From Gammaproteobacteria bacterium (lineage in GTDB: Bacteria; Pseudomonadota; Gammaproteobacteria; Enterobacterales; GCA-2746155): a stretch of DNA of 7,087 bases. This document shows, in pieces, positions 1 to 6,596 of the stretch. Under the pieces are notes generated by a model. That model made no database searches, was not told the origin of the DNA, and saw only the letters and a program-made list of their open reading frames with translations. Where the stretch lies: contig JAAGZM010000675.1 in assembly GCA_024206355.1 (NCBI GenBank), forward strand, positions 1 to 7,087, written 5' to 3'. The number at the start of each line of letters is the position of its first letter. Position 1 is the stretch's first letter. The position numbers were made by a program, and so were the translations under genes.

Positions 1-171
1 ATTGCTATAGAGACAAGTTTTGGCTATGGTGCTGGTGGAAATAATACGATTAACAATTCTCAAGTTGAAGATCATCAATTGAGGTTGATGGAACTTGCCA
101 AATCTAATACTGAATCAAACATTGAACAAGAAGAACAAATTGAGAGCGAAGAAGAAAGTACAGATTGTTAA
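1..171 (+). CDS. fxsA: Probable FxsA family membrane protein, C-terminal end only
   Basis: Reading frame 1 is open from the window edge to a TAA at 169-171, giving 56 residues of a gene that starts upstream. The stretch SFGYGAGGNNTINN followed by a charged tail resembles the C-terminus of E. coli FxsA as I recall it (a Gly-rich GFSAGTGGGNTF segment, then a hydrophilic Asp/Glu/Arg tail). FxsA is a small inner-membrane protein, known in E. coli for relieving F-plasmid exclusion of phage T7; its normal cellular role is unclear. The membrane segments that would confirm the family lie outside the window. Position supports the call, because fxsA lies close to cutA and dsbD in many Gammaproteobacteria. 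The last 20 or so residues are very rich in Glu. The frame stays open for 36 further codons after the stop, so the original tail may have been longer. Confidence 0.55.
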   Translation: MAIETSFGYGAGGNNTINNSQVEDHQLRLMELAKSNTESNIEQEEQIESEEESTDC

Positions 172-262
172 GTGGTCAATAAAGCTATTGATGAACCCTC
201 TGTTAGCATTTCTGAAATAGAAGGTACAGCTGCTGCAGATGAGGTAGGGAAAACATGCTTCT

Positions 263-580
263 ATGCAATTAATATTGTGTAATTGCCCTGGACGAGATGC
301 AGCTCGATAGTTAGTGCAAGGACTAGTGAAAACAAGACTTGCAGCTTGTGTCAATATTATTGCTAATATTGGTGTAATTTACTGGCGGGAAGGTGAAATA
401 AAATATAATGCTGAGTGTCAGCTTCAAATAAAGACGTCGAATCAGAGTCTTGACGATATTATTCATTATATTAAATAAAATCATCCTAATGAAGTTCCTG
501 AAGTTATTGCGATGCAAATTGAAAATGGAAATCAGGACTATTTCGATTGGGTAAAACAGGAAACCTATGATAGTGAATAA
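263..580 (+). pseudogene. cutA: CutA divalent-ion tolerance protein, broken by two in-frame stops
   Basis: One frame from ATG 263 to TAA 578-580 reads as a whole CutA protein of about 105 residues, the family's usual length, except for a TAG at 308-310 and a TAA at 476-478. Recognisable family segments in order are ILCNCPGRDAAR, the core RLAACVNI, IYWREGEI, QLQIKT, NHPNEVPEV and a C-terminal YFDWVKQ. No frameshift is needed, so each lesion looks like a single substitution of a sense codon (for example from GAA or CAG). Other signs of drift are YWRE where the family usually has YRWE or YxWE, and HPNEVPE for the usual HPYEVPE. CutA is a small trimeric protein linked to copper tolerance in E. 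coli. The end overlaps the dsbD start by 14 bases. Stop-codon reassignment is unlikely, since TAA, TAG and TGA all end intact genes nearby. The start codon is uncertain: AGGGA at 246-250 is a weak, distant ribosome site. Confidence 0.85.
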
Positions 581-2450
581 ATTTACAATATCGTCTTTGA
601 TGATTTTCATGTTACTGATGATTTCAGGAAACGGGATTATTTTAGCGGCTGAATCAAGTTCATCTACTTTTCAGGATACAATATTTGAAGAGGAAGAAGA
701 ATTTCTCAAAGTTGATGATGCTTTTATTGTCAGTGCTGATTCGATAGATAATGAATTTATTGTTCGTTGGAAAATAGCAGAGGCTTATTATCTTTATAAA
801 CATCGCTTTGGATTTTCAGCCATAGGTGCTGAATTAAATGAGCCGCTTATACCTGATGGGTTGAAAAAAACGGATGAATATTTTGGTAAGGTTGAGGTGT
901 ATTACAACCATGTTGAAATAGCCATTCCATTTAAAAAAGCATCCAATGAAGTTATTTTGACCATAGAATACCAAGGCTGTGCAGATGCTGGCCTATGTTA
1001 TACGCCGACGACTCGTTATTTAACCTTTGAAGAGCATAGTGACGGCTCATACAAATTAACATCAGGTATTGAAACAAAGATCTCCGGGCTAGCAACTTTA
1101 GAATCAGAAGCTGCGATTAGTCCAAAAAATGAACCATCAAATTTTACTAGTACAACAGGAACACTTTCATCTGTGCTTGCCGAAGGTGATGTATTTTGGA
1201 CGCTATTAGCATTTCTAGGAGCAGGCCTACTATTAACCTTTACACCTTGTGTACTACCAATGATCCCAATTCTCTCAGGAATTATTGCAGGACAAGGTAA
1301 AGAAATTACTACAGCTAAGGCTTTCCGCCTGTCTTTTGTCTATGTTCAGGCAATGGCGATAACTTATGCTGTCCTTGGTGTGCTAGTCGCTAAGGCAGGT
1401 AATTCCTTGAGTGGATATCTCCAGTCGCCAATAATTCTCACCATTGTAGCGGGAATTTTTATCATTTTAGCGATGTCGATGTTTGGTTTATTTGAAGTAA
1501 AATTACCGGCCTTCATTGGTAATCGAATTCAGGACGTCAGTGAAAAACAAAAAGGTGGTAACTACATTGGTGTAGCAGTGATGGGGGTCATATCAACTCT
1601 TATTGTTTCTCCTTGTACTTCAGCACCACTGACGGCAGCACTGCTTTTTATTGCGAAGAGTGGAAATGTTTGGATGGGTGGTCTGTCGCTCTATTTCTTA
1701 GGCTTGGGCATGGGTATTCCATTACTAATTATTGGTGTGAGCGAAGGCAGACTTATCCCTAAAGCTGGTGAATGGATGGATTCAGTAAAACTGTTATTTG
1801 GTTTTATTATGCTTGGTATGTCACTTTATATTACTGCTCACCTTATTCCTGGTCCTGTGTATTTATTGCTCTGGTCTATTTTGTTGATTATTGCATCAAA
1901 CTTTTTTGGTGCATGTACAGCAGCAACCAATCCGGGGCAAATTTTACGCAAAAGCATTGCTATTATTATTTTTCTAATCGGTATTATTTATATGCTTGGT
2001 GCAGCAATGGGCAATGATCGATTATTGCAACCTCTAGGCAATATTCATGTTTCATCGTCTTCTAAAGCTGAGAACTCTGATTTAGATTTTGTACCCTTTA
2101 AAAGCCTTGAAGAACTAGAGGTTCATCTGAAAACTGCTAAGCAATTAGGGCAGCCAGTCATGGTGGATTTTTTTGCAGAATGGTGTGTTGCCTGCTATGA
2201 ATTTGAAGATTACACCTTTAGTAATGAAAAAGTTAAACAGCTATTAGCTACCAAGAATGTCATATTATTACAGGCTGACGTGACATTAAACTCTGCGATT
2301 GATATTCAATTAATGAAAAACTTTAATATACTTGGATTACCTTCAATCTTATTTTTTGATACAGAAGGTAGTGAATTAACACAGATGCGAGCAACAGGCT
2401 TCGAAGATGCAGAAACATTTATGAAGCGTTTAAATAGCGCTTTTAAATAA
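567..2450 (+). CDS. dsbD: Thiol:disulfide interchange protein DsbD
   Basis: DsbD passes electrons from cytoplasmic thioredoxin across the inner membrane to periplasmic acceptors such as DsbC and cytochrome c maturation factors. The 627-residue protein has the full architecture: signal peptide (about 1-28, ending near ILAAES); periplasmic N-terminal domain with YQGCADAGLCY (Cys138, Cys144); a low-complexity linker (about 170-205); a membrane domain with about eight helices (210-482) carrying TPCVLPMIP (Cys228) and SPCTSAPL (Cys350); and a C-terminal thioredoxin-like domain with the WCVAC centre (Cys540, Cys543). All six redox cysteines are present. It is longer than E. coli DsbD (565 residues), partly because of the long linker. 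The ATG at 567 is supported by the signal peptide directly after it and by AGGA at 558-561, five bases upstream. The start lies within the 3' end of the cutA pseudogene. No terminator is seen before the next gene. Confidence 0.97.
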   Translation: MIVNKFTISSLMIFMLLMISGNGIILAAESSSSTFQDTIFEEEEEFLKVDDAFIVSADSIDNEFIVRWKIAEAYYLYKHRFGFSAIGAELNEPLIPDGLKKTDEYFGKVEVYYNHVEIAIPFKKASNEVILTIEYQGCADAGLCYTPTTRYLTFEEHSDGSYKLTSGIETKISGLATLESEAAISPKNEPSNFTSTTGTLSSVLAEGDVFWTLLAFLGAGLLLTFTPCVLPMIPILSGIIAGQGKEITTAKAFRLSFVYVQAMAITYAVLGVLVAKAGNSLSGYLQSPIILTIVAGIFIILAMSMFGLFEVKLPAFIGNRIQDVSEKQKGGNYIGVAVMGVISTLIVSPCTSAPLTAALLFIAKSGNVWMGGLSLYFLGLGMGIPLLIIGVSEGRLIPKAGEWMDSVKLLFGFIMLGMSLYITAHLIPGPVYLLLWSILLIIASNFFGACTAATNPGQILRKSIAIIIFLIGIIYMLGAAMGNDRLLQPLGNIHVSSSSKAENSDLDFVPFKSLEELEVHLKTAKQLGQPVMVDFFAEWCVACYEFEDYTFSNEKVKQLLATKNVILLQADVTLNSAIDIQLMKNFNILGLPSILFFDTEGSELTQMRATGFEDAETFMKRLNSAFK

Positions 2451-2454
2451 TCTT

Positions 2455-2468
2455 TTGATTTAGATCAA
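2455..2468. promoter_or_regulatory. FNR/Anr-type operator, perfect palindrome
   Basis: TTGATTTAGATCAA matches the FNR/Anr/CRP-FNR family consensus TTGAT-N4-ATCAA at all ten defined positions. The symmetry extends by two bases on each side to TTTTGAT...ATCAAAA (2453-2470). It lies four bases after the dsbD stop and upstream of the SufR-like regulator gene. It is not a terminator: the possible RNA stem is AU-rich and has no following U-run. Which family member binds (FNR, Anr or Dnr) cannot be told from the site. Confidence 0.75.
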
Positions 2469-2483
2469 AAACGATATTATTAT
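2455..2483 (+). promoter_or_regulatory. Candidate sigma70 promoter for the SufR-like gene
   Basis: TTGATT at 2455-2460 (4 of 6 to TTGACA) and TATTAT at 2478-2483 (5 of 6 to TATAAT) are separated by 17 bases, which predicts transcription from about 2490. The -35 hexamer is the left half of the FNR-type palindrome, so a bound FNR protein would block RNA polymerase, suggesting repression when FNR is active (low oxygen). In the other model, class II activation with the site centred at -41.5, transcription would start near 2503, but the -10 there (TAAATG) is poor. A TAAAAT at 2501-2506 is a further -10-like hexamer. Confidence 0.5.
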
Positions 2484-2531
2484 GCCAACCTAAATGTTGA
2501 TAAAATTATTGGACTATTGAATAATCGTTTG

Positions 2532-3191
2532 ATGTTAGATAAAAATACATCCAGTTGTGATAAGATCTTATACCTCCTTAAAACAGGAGGTCCTGAAACA
2601 GCAGCTGTGTTGGCAAAGTCACTCAACATAACTAGTATGGGTGCGCGACAGCATCTACAGAATCTCACCGATGAAGGCTTAATTGAGTTTCAAGATATTA
2701 AGCAAGGAAGAGGGCGACCAGCTCGTTACTGGAAAACTACTAAAGCGGCTGATGAGAAGTTCCCTAATGCTCACTCTGAGTTGACCTTACAGTTAATCAA
2801 TGCTGCCGAGGAAGTTTTTGGTGAAGGTGGAGTTAGTAAGCTTATTAATGCCAGACAAAAAAAATCACTTCTGCGCTACCAGAAACATATTAAAGGTTCT
2901 AGTGATCTAGAAACCATATTGAATCGTCTTGCTGAAATACGCACTAAAGAAGGATATATGGCAAATGTTGAAGCTATAGGCGGCGCATTTTTATTGAATG
3001 AAAATCACTGCCCTATTTCTACGGTAGCAAGTAATTGTGGAGGGCTCTGTGATTCTGAGCTTGTACTATTTAGACAGATATTAGGGGAGCAGTATGTTGT
3101 CGCGCGTGCTGAGCATATTCTTTCAGGTGCAGGACGATGTTCATATCACATCTCTTTGAAAGAAAATCAATATGAAATTCTAGTAAAATAA
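2532..3191 (+). CDS. SufR-like helix-turn-helix regulator with probable Fe-S cluster
   Basis: This looks like a repressor of the COG2345/SufR type. Numbering is from the ATG at 2532 (219 residues). An N-terminal winged helix (about 10-67) has the recognition region LAKSLNITSMGARQHLQNL and the wing QGRGRPARYW. A central KEGYMANVE segment is typical of SufR. The C-terminus carries NHCPISTVA (Cys160), CDSELVLF (Cys173) and AEHILSGAGRCSY (Cys203), matching in order the conserved cysteines that hold a [4Fe-4S] cluster in cyanobacterial SufR, repressor of the suf Fe-S assembly genes. An extra Cys169 precedes Cys173. No suf genes are in view, so the target is unknown and I assign no symbol. The gene has an apparently private promoter with an FNR-type site 64 bases upstream. 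The start is uncertain: an in-frame TTG at 2517 has GGA only three bases upstream, while ATG 2532 has no clear ribosome site but leaves the HTH intact. Confidence 0.85.
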   Translation: MLDKNTSSCDKILYLLKTGGPETAAVLAKSLNITSMGARQHLQNLTDEGLIEFQDIKQGRGRPARYWKTTKAADEKFPNAHSELTLQLINAAEEVFGEGGVSKLINARQKKSLLRYQKHIKGSSDLETILNRLAEIRTKEGYMANVEAIGGAFLLNENHCPISTVASNCGGLCDSELVLFRQILGEQYVVARAEHILSGAGRCSYHISLKENQYEILVK

Positions 3192-3338
3192 AGATTAAAG
3201 GCCTTATTTGTGGGCAAACTTCCAAAAACGTGCAAAATATCCAGAAAATACTAGACATAACTCTCTTAGTGAGCCAAAATTGTCGTCAATATTATGAAAC
3301 TTGCAAGATAAACGAAGTTTGGCGAAGATGTGTTGAAT

Positions 3339-3776
3339 ATGGCGACAGTTTTACAACTACATGGTCCAAATCTAAATCTCCTTGGAAGTCGGGAGACGTC
3401 AATATATGGTCAGCACACAATGGCAAGCATTGACCGGTCAGTTGAAAATCTTTTACAAGCATCTGCCCATAAATTTATTTGTTATCAAAGTAATCATGAA
3501 GGTGATTTAGTAGATCGCATTCAGCAGGCTTCACAACAATCGGTTGATTTTATTATTATTAACCCCGCAGCCTATACCCATACCAGTGTTGCAATTCGAG
3601 ATGCGCTTTTAGCTGTATCGATTCCTTTCATTGAAGTACATCTCAGTAATCCTCTTGAACGGGAAGCTTTTCGACATACATCCTATTTCTCAGACATTGC
3701 CCATACAGTCATTAGTGGACATGGCGCTGAGAGCTATACACTTGCTGCAAAAGCAGCTATTGAATATTTAGATTAA
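3339..3776 (+). CDS. aroQ: Type II 3-dehydroquinate dehydratase
   Basis: AroQ converts 3-dehydroquinate to 3-dehydroshikimate, the third step of the shikimate pathway, as a cytoplasmic dodecamer. From ATG 3339 the protein has 145 residues, normal for the family. The signatures are all there: LHGPNLNLLGSRE near the N-terminus; Tyr23 in SIYG (catalytic tyrosine on the flexible lid); QSNHEGDLVDRIQ (50-62); NPAAYTHTSVAIRDAL (Asn75); EVHLSN with catalytic His101; and REAFRHTS with Arg112. NPAAY replaces the more usual NPGAY. In-frame GTG 3330 and TTG 3333 are possible earlier starts. I prefer the ATG because MATVLQLHGPNLN gives the usual short lead into the first strand, although the ribosome site (GAAG, 3324-3327) is weak. 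A 147-base gap separates it from the regulator, and only 18 bases separate it from accB. Tandem stops TAA TAA close the gene. Confidence 0.96.
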   Translation: MATVLQLHGPNLNLLGSRETSIYGQHTMASIDRSVENLLQASAHKFICYQSNHEGDLVDRIQQASQQSVDFIIINPAAYTHTSVAIRDALLAVSIPFIEVHLSNPLEREAFRHTSYFSDIAHTVISGHGAESYTLAAKAAIEYLD

Positions 3777-3794
3777 TAAGAAAGAGGCAAGAAA

Positions 3795-4241
3795 ATGGAT
3801 ATCCGTAAAGTAAAAAAATTAATTGAGCTACTTGAAGAATCAGGTATTGCAGAAATTGAAATAAAAGAAGGAGAAGATTCTGTTCGTATTAGCCGCGGTC
3901 AATCGTCAGCCACCGTTATGGCTACTGCACCTGCACCTGTCATCGCAGCTCCAATAGCAACGCCTGCAACAGTTCCAGCTGCACCAGCCGAGCCTCAAGC
4001 ACCAGCTGGACATGCAGTAACGTCTCCAATGGTAGGCACTTTTTATCGTGCTCCTGCTCCTGGTGCTAAGAACTTTGTAGAAATAGGTGACTCAGTCACA
4101 GTTGGTGAGACTCTATGTATCATTGAAGCAATGAAAATGATGAATCAAATTGAGTCTGATAAGGCAGGTGTTGTAAAGGCTATTCTGATTGATGAAGGCC
4201 AACCTGTTGAATTTGACGAGCCATTATTTATTATCGAATAA
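3795..4241 (+). CDS. accB: Biotin carboxyl carrier protein of acetyl-CoA carboxylase
   Basis: AccB carries the biotin that AccC carboxylates and that carboxyltransferase (AccA/AccD) then uses to make malonyl-CoA, the first committed step of fatty acid synthesis. The 148-residue protein (E. coli: 156) has an N-terminal helical part starting MDIRKVKKLIELLEESGI, a flexible Ala/Pro linker (about 40-73), and a biotinyl domain (about 75-148). The domain has the thumb region SPMVGTFYRAPAPGAK and the biotinylation motif EAMKMMN with acceptor Lys114. AGAGG at 3783-3787, seven bases before the ATG, supports the start. It sits 18 bases after aroQ and 15 before accC, the standard aroQ-accB-accC arrangement, so co-transcription with accC is very likely. 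AccB represses its own operon in E. coli; nothing here shows whether that holds. Confidence 0.97.
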   Translation: MDIRKVKKLIELLEESGIAEIEIKEGEDSVRISRGQSSATVMATAPAPVIAAPIATPATVPAAPAEPQAPAGHAVTSPMVGTFYRAPAPGAKNFVEIGDSVTVGETLCIIEAMKMMNQIESDKAGVVKAILIDEGQPVEFDEPLFIIE

Positions 4242-4256
4242 CCAGAGGTAATAGCT

Positions 4257-5618
4257 ATGTTAGATAAAGTGCTAATTGCCAATCGTGGTGAAATTGCTCT
4301 GAGAATATTAAGAGCATGTCACGAACTTGGTATTAAGACAGTAGCGGTTCATTCAACTGCTGACGAAAATTTAATGCATGTTAGGCTTGCCGATGAGTCA
4401 ATTTGTATTGGGCCGCCTTCAGCATTAAAAAGTTATCTAGATATTCCTTCAATAATTGCTGCTGCGGAAATTACGAATTCGGTAGCGATACACCCAGGCT
4501 ACGGTTTTCTGGCTGAGAGTGCGGATTTTGCTGAAAAGGTAGAAAATAGTGGATTTATTTTCATTGGTCCACGATCTGAAACAATCAATCTTATGGGTGA
4601 TAAGGTATCTGCTATTGCAGCAATGAAAAAAGCTGGTGTGCCTTGTGTTCCTGGATCAGATGGTCCTCTTGGTGATGACGAAAAAGAGAACCTAGCCATT
4701 GCAAAACGTATTGCATATCCAATTATCATTAAAGCTTCTGGCGGTGGTGGTGGAAAAGGAATGCGTGTTGTTAGAGAAGAGTCAGAATTGATCCAATCGA
4801 TCGCACTTACTCGAGCTGAAGCAAAAGCAGCATTTAACAATGATGTTGTTTATATGGAGAAATTTCTAGAGAATCCGCGCCATATTGAAATTCAGGTTCT
4901 CAGTGATACTCTTGGAAATGCAATTCACCTTGGAGAGCGTGATTGTTCGATGCAACGTCGACATCAGAAAGTTGTTGAAGAAGCTCCGGCTCCAGGCATT
5001 ACTATGGAGACACGTAAATTTATTGGTGAGCGTTGTGTTAGAGCCTGTAAAGATATTGGTTATCGTGGCGCAGGAACTTTTGAGTTTTTGTATGAAAAAG
5101 GTGAGTTTTATTTCATTGAAATGAATACGCGTGTCCAAGTCGAACACCCTGTATCTGAATTGATAAGTGGTGTTGATATTATAAAAGAGCAATTACGGAT
5201 TGCTGAAGGTCAACCTTTATCATTTAAGCAAAAAGATATCAATTTCAGTGGACATGCTATTGAATGTCGAATTAATGCTGAAGATCCGGTAAGTTTCATT
5301 CCTTCACCAGGTGAGATAAATCGCTATCATACACCAGGTGGACCAGGTGTTAGACTCGATTCTCATATTTACACAGGCTATAAAGTGCCTCCCTATTATG
5401 ATTCGATGATTGGAAAATTGATCACTTTTGGAGAGAATAGGGACGTTGCTATCGCACGTATGCAAATGGCATTAGAAGAAGTCATGATTGATGGGATTAA
5501 AACCAATATTCCGTTACAGCGTGACATTATTTCTGATCCTAACTTTCATCGAGGCGGAACAAATATCCATTATCTTGAAGAAAAATTAGCGGCTGCAACA
5601 GCTGCTGATAAAAAGTAG
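4257..5618 (+). CDS. accC: Acetyl-CoA carboxylase, biotin carboxylase subunit
   Basis: AccC uses ATP and bicarbonate to carboxylate biotin on AccB. The 453-residue protein is close to E. coli AccC (449) and keeps the same residue numbering through the active site. Domains are the N-terminal domain (IANRGEIALRILRACHELGI, about 1-110), the ATP-grasp domain with Lys116, Lys159 and the glycine loop SGGGGGKGMRVV (161-172), and the C-terminal domain. Metal and catalytic residues are visible as Glu276, Glu288, Asn290, Arg292, Gln294, Val295, Glu296 (EMNTRVQVEHP) and Arg338. RRHQKVVEEAPAP and PSPGEI are further family signatures. The ATG is supported by AGAGG at 4244-4248, eight bases upstream. Nothing suggests damage. 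The gene ends in TAG, a codon that also interrupts cutA, which argues against TAG being read as sense here. Confidence 0.98.
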   Translation: MLDKVLIANRGEIALRILRACHELGIKTVAVHSTADENLMHVRLADESICIGPPSALKSYLDIPSIIAAAEITNSVAIHPGYGFLAESADFAEKVENSGFIFIGPRSETINLMGDKVSAIAAMKKAGVPCVPGSDGPLGDDEKENLAIAKRIAYPIIIKASGGGGGKGMRVVREESELIQSIALTRAEAKAAFNNDVVYMEKFLENPRHIEIQVLSDTLGNAIHLGERDCSMQRRHQKVVEEAPAPGITMETRKFIGERCVRACKDIGYRGAGTFEFLYEKGEFYFIEMNTRVQVEHPVSELISGVDIIKEQLRIAEGQPLSFKQKDINFSGHAIECRINAEDPVSFIPSPGEINRYHTPGGPGVRLDSHIYTGYKVPPYYDSMIGKLITFGENRDVAIARMQMALEEVMIDGIKTNIPLQRDIISDPNFHRGGTNIHYLEEKLAAATAADKK

Positions 5619-5662
5619 TTGATATTTATGCTATTGATAAGCAACGAGTGCCCGGCTCCATA

Positions 5663-5690
5663 GGGCTAATTTCATGGGCATTAATTCATG
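5663..5690 (+). repeat. Imperfect tandem repeat ending in ATG at the prmA start
   Basis: GGGCTAATTTCATG (5663-5676) is followed directly, sharing one G, by GGGCATTAATTCATG (5676-5690). Each copy has a GGG that could act as a weak Shine-Dalgarno sequence and ends in an ATG. The second ATG starts prmA. The first opens a five-codon frame whose TGA (5689-5691) overlaps the prmA ATG. AGTGCCC (5647-5653) can also pair with GGGCATT (5676-5682), with one G-U pair, which would cover the weak ribosome site. Function is unproven and the similarity could be chance. Confidence 0.35.
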
Positions 5691-6572
5691 AACTGGATAC
5701 AGCTTCGCTTGACCGTTGAGCAGTCATATGTTGCTGAGCTAGATGAATTATTGTTTGAAAAACAAGCATTATCAGTAACCTGCCAAGATGCTGAAGATCA
5801 ACCTATCCTAGAGCCTGGTGTTGGAGAAATGCCACTTTGGGATAAGGTACTTATAATTGCATTATACGAAGGCACGATAGAAACAAAACAAATTCAGGAA
5901 GAATTAGAAAAGTCGCCTTTTTGGAAGCATGTTTATACTTCTCGATGGGAAACTCTAGAAGATAAAGAATGGATCCGTGCCTGGATGAAAGATTACCATC
6001 CTATGCAATTTGGTAAACGATTATGGATTTGCCCTAGTTGGGAAAAGGCTCCTGATCCGGATGCCGTCAATGTTTTTCTTGATCCAGGGTTAGCATTTGG
6101 AACGGGAACACATCCTACAACAGCTCTTTGTCTAGCCTGGTTAGATGAAAACATCAAGACTGAGCAAAAGATAATTGATTACGGTTGTGGTTCAGGAATT
6201 TTAGCGGTAGCTGCATTAAAATTAGGTGCCTCAACTGTTTTGGGTATCGACTATGATCCACAAGCATTATTAGCAACGCGAGATAATGCGCAGAGAAATG
6301 GGATCGCTGAAAATCAACTGAAAGTCGTTTTACCCAAAAATGCAAAAACATTCCAAGCTGATGGGATTGTTGCAAACATTTTAGCTGAAACGCTTCGTGA
6401 GCTCGCTGATAGTATTTCAAGCCAGGTTAAACAAAATGGCTGGCTTGCTATGTCAGGCATTCTTGAACATCAAGCTGAATCATTGATTGTTCAATATAGC
6501 CAGTGGTTTTACATGAATAAGCCTGTCATAATGGGTGAGTGGATTTTATTATCTGGTACAAAAAAATACTGA
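5688..6572 (+). CDS. prmA: Ribosomal protein L11 methyltransferase
   Basis: PrmA is the S-adenosylmethionine-dependent enzyme that trimethylates ribosomal protein L11 in the cytoplasm. At 294 residues it matches E. coli PrmA (293). The N-terminal L11-recognition domain (about 1-100) begins MNWIQLRLTV and includes WIRAWMKDYHPMQFG at its end. The catalytic domain follows with LDPGLAFGTGTHPTTALCL (131-149), the SAM-binding motif IDYGCGSGILAVAALKLGA (163-181), the acidic end of the next strand GIDYDPQA (186-193), and the PrmA signature VANILAETL (228-236, equivalent to the usual NILA.PL). The ATG at 5688 gives the standard N-terminus; only a weak GGG (5676-5678) serves as ribosome site. It lies 69 bases after accC and 24 before the zinc-ribbon gene, its usual neighbours in Gammaproteobacteria. 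Confidence 0.97.
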   Translation: MNWIQLRLTVEQSYVAELDELLFEKQALSVTCQDAEDQPILEPGVGEMPLWDKVLIIALYEGTIETKQIQEELEKSPFWKHVYTSRWETLEDKEWIRAWMKDYHPMQFGKRLWICPSWEKAPDPDAVNVFLDPGLAFGTGTHPTTALCLAWLDENIKTEQKIIDYGCGSGILAVAALKLGASTVLGIDYDPQALLATRDNAQRNGIAENQLKVVLPKNAKTFQADGIVANILAETLRELADSISSQVKQNGWLAMSGILEHQAESLIVQYSQWFYMNKPVIMGEWILLSGTKKY

Positions 6573-6596
6573 AAACATGGAGTTTTTTACAAAAGA

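Noticed and set aside
263..580. An alternative genetic code in which TAA or TAG is read as an amino acid
   Set aside because: TAA ends dsbD, the regulator, aroQ and accB, and TAG ends accC, each at the normal family length. No other gene has internal stops.
115..610. Two overlapping minus-strand open frames (115-354 and 323-610)
   Set aside because: They run antisense to the fxsA tail and the cutA pseudogene, whose conserved protein motifs show the + strand is the coding one. Their translations are low in family-like signal.
2451..2470. The palindrome after dsbD as a rho-independent terminator
   Set aside because: The stem would be AU-rich with a 4-base loop and is not followed by a T-run. 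The match to the FNR consensus explains it better.
3192..3338. A terminator or clear promoter in the gap before aroQ
   Set aside because: AAGGCCTT near 3198-3205 is a palindrome without a loop or U-run. TATTAT at 3290-3295 has no good -35 at the right distance. A promoter may exist but cannot be shown.
3230..3433. A 67-codon + strand frame bridging the regulator-aroQ gap
   Set aside because: About half of it lies in another frame over conserved aroQ codons, and it has no good ribosome site or recognisable motif.
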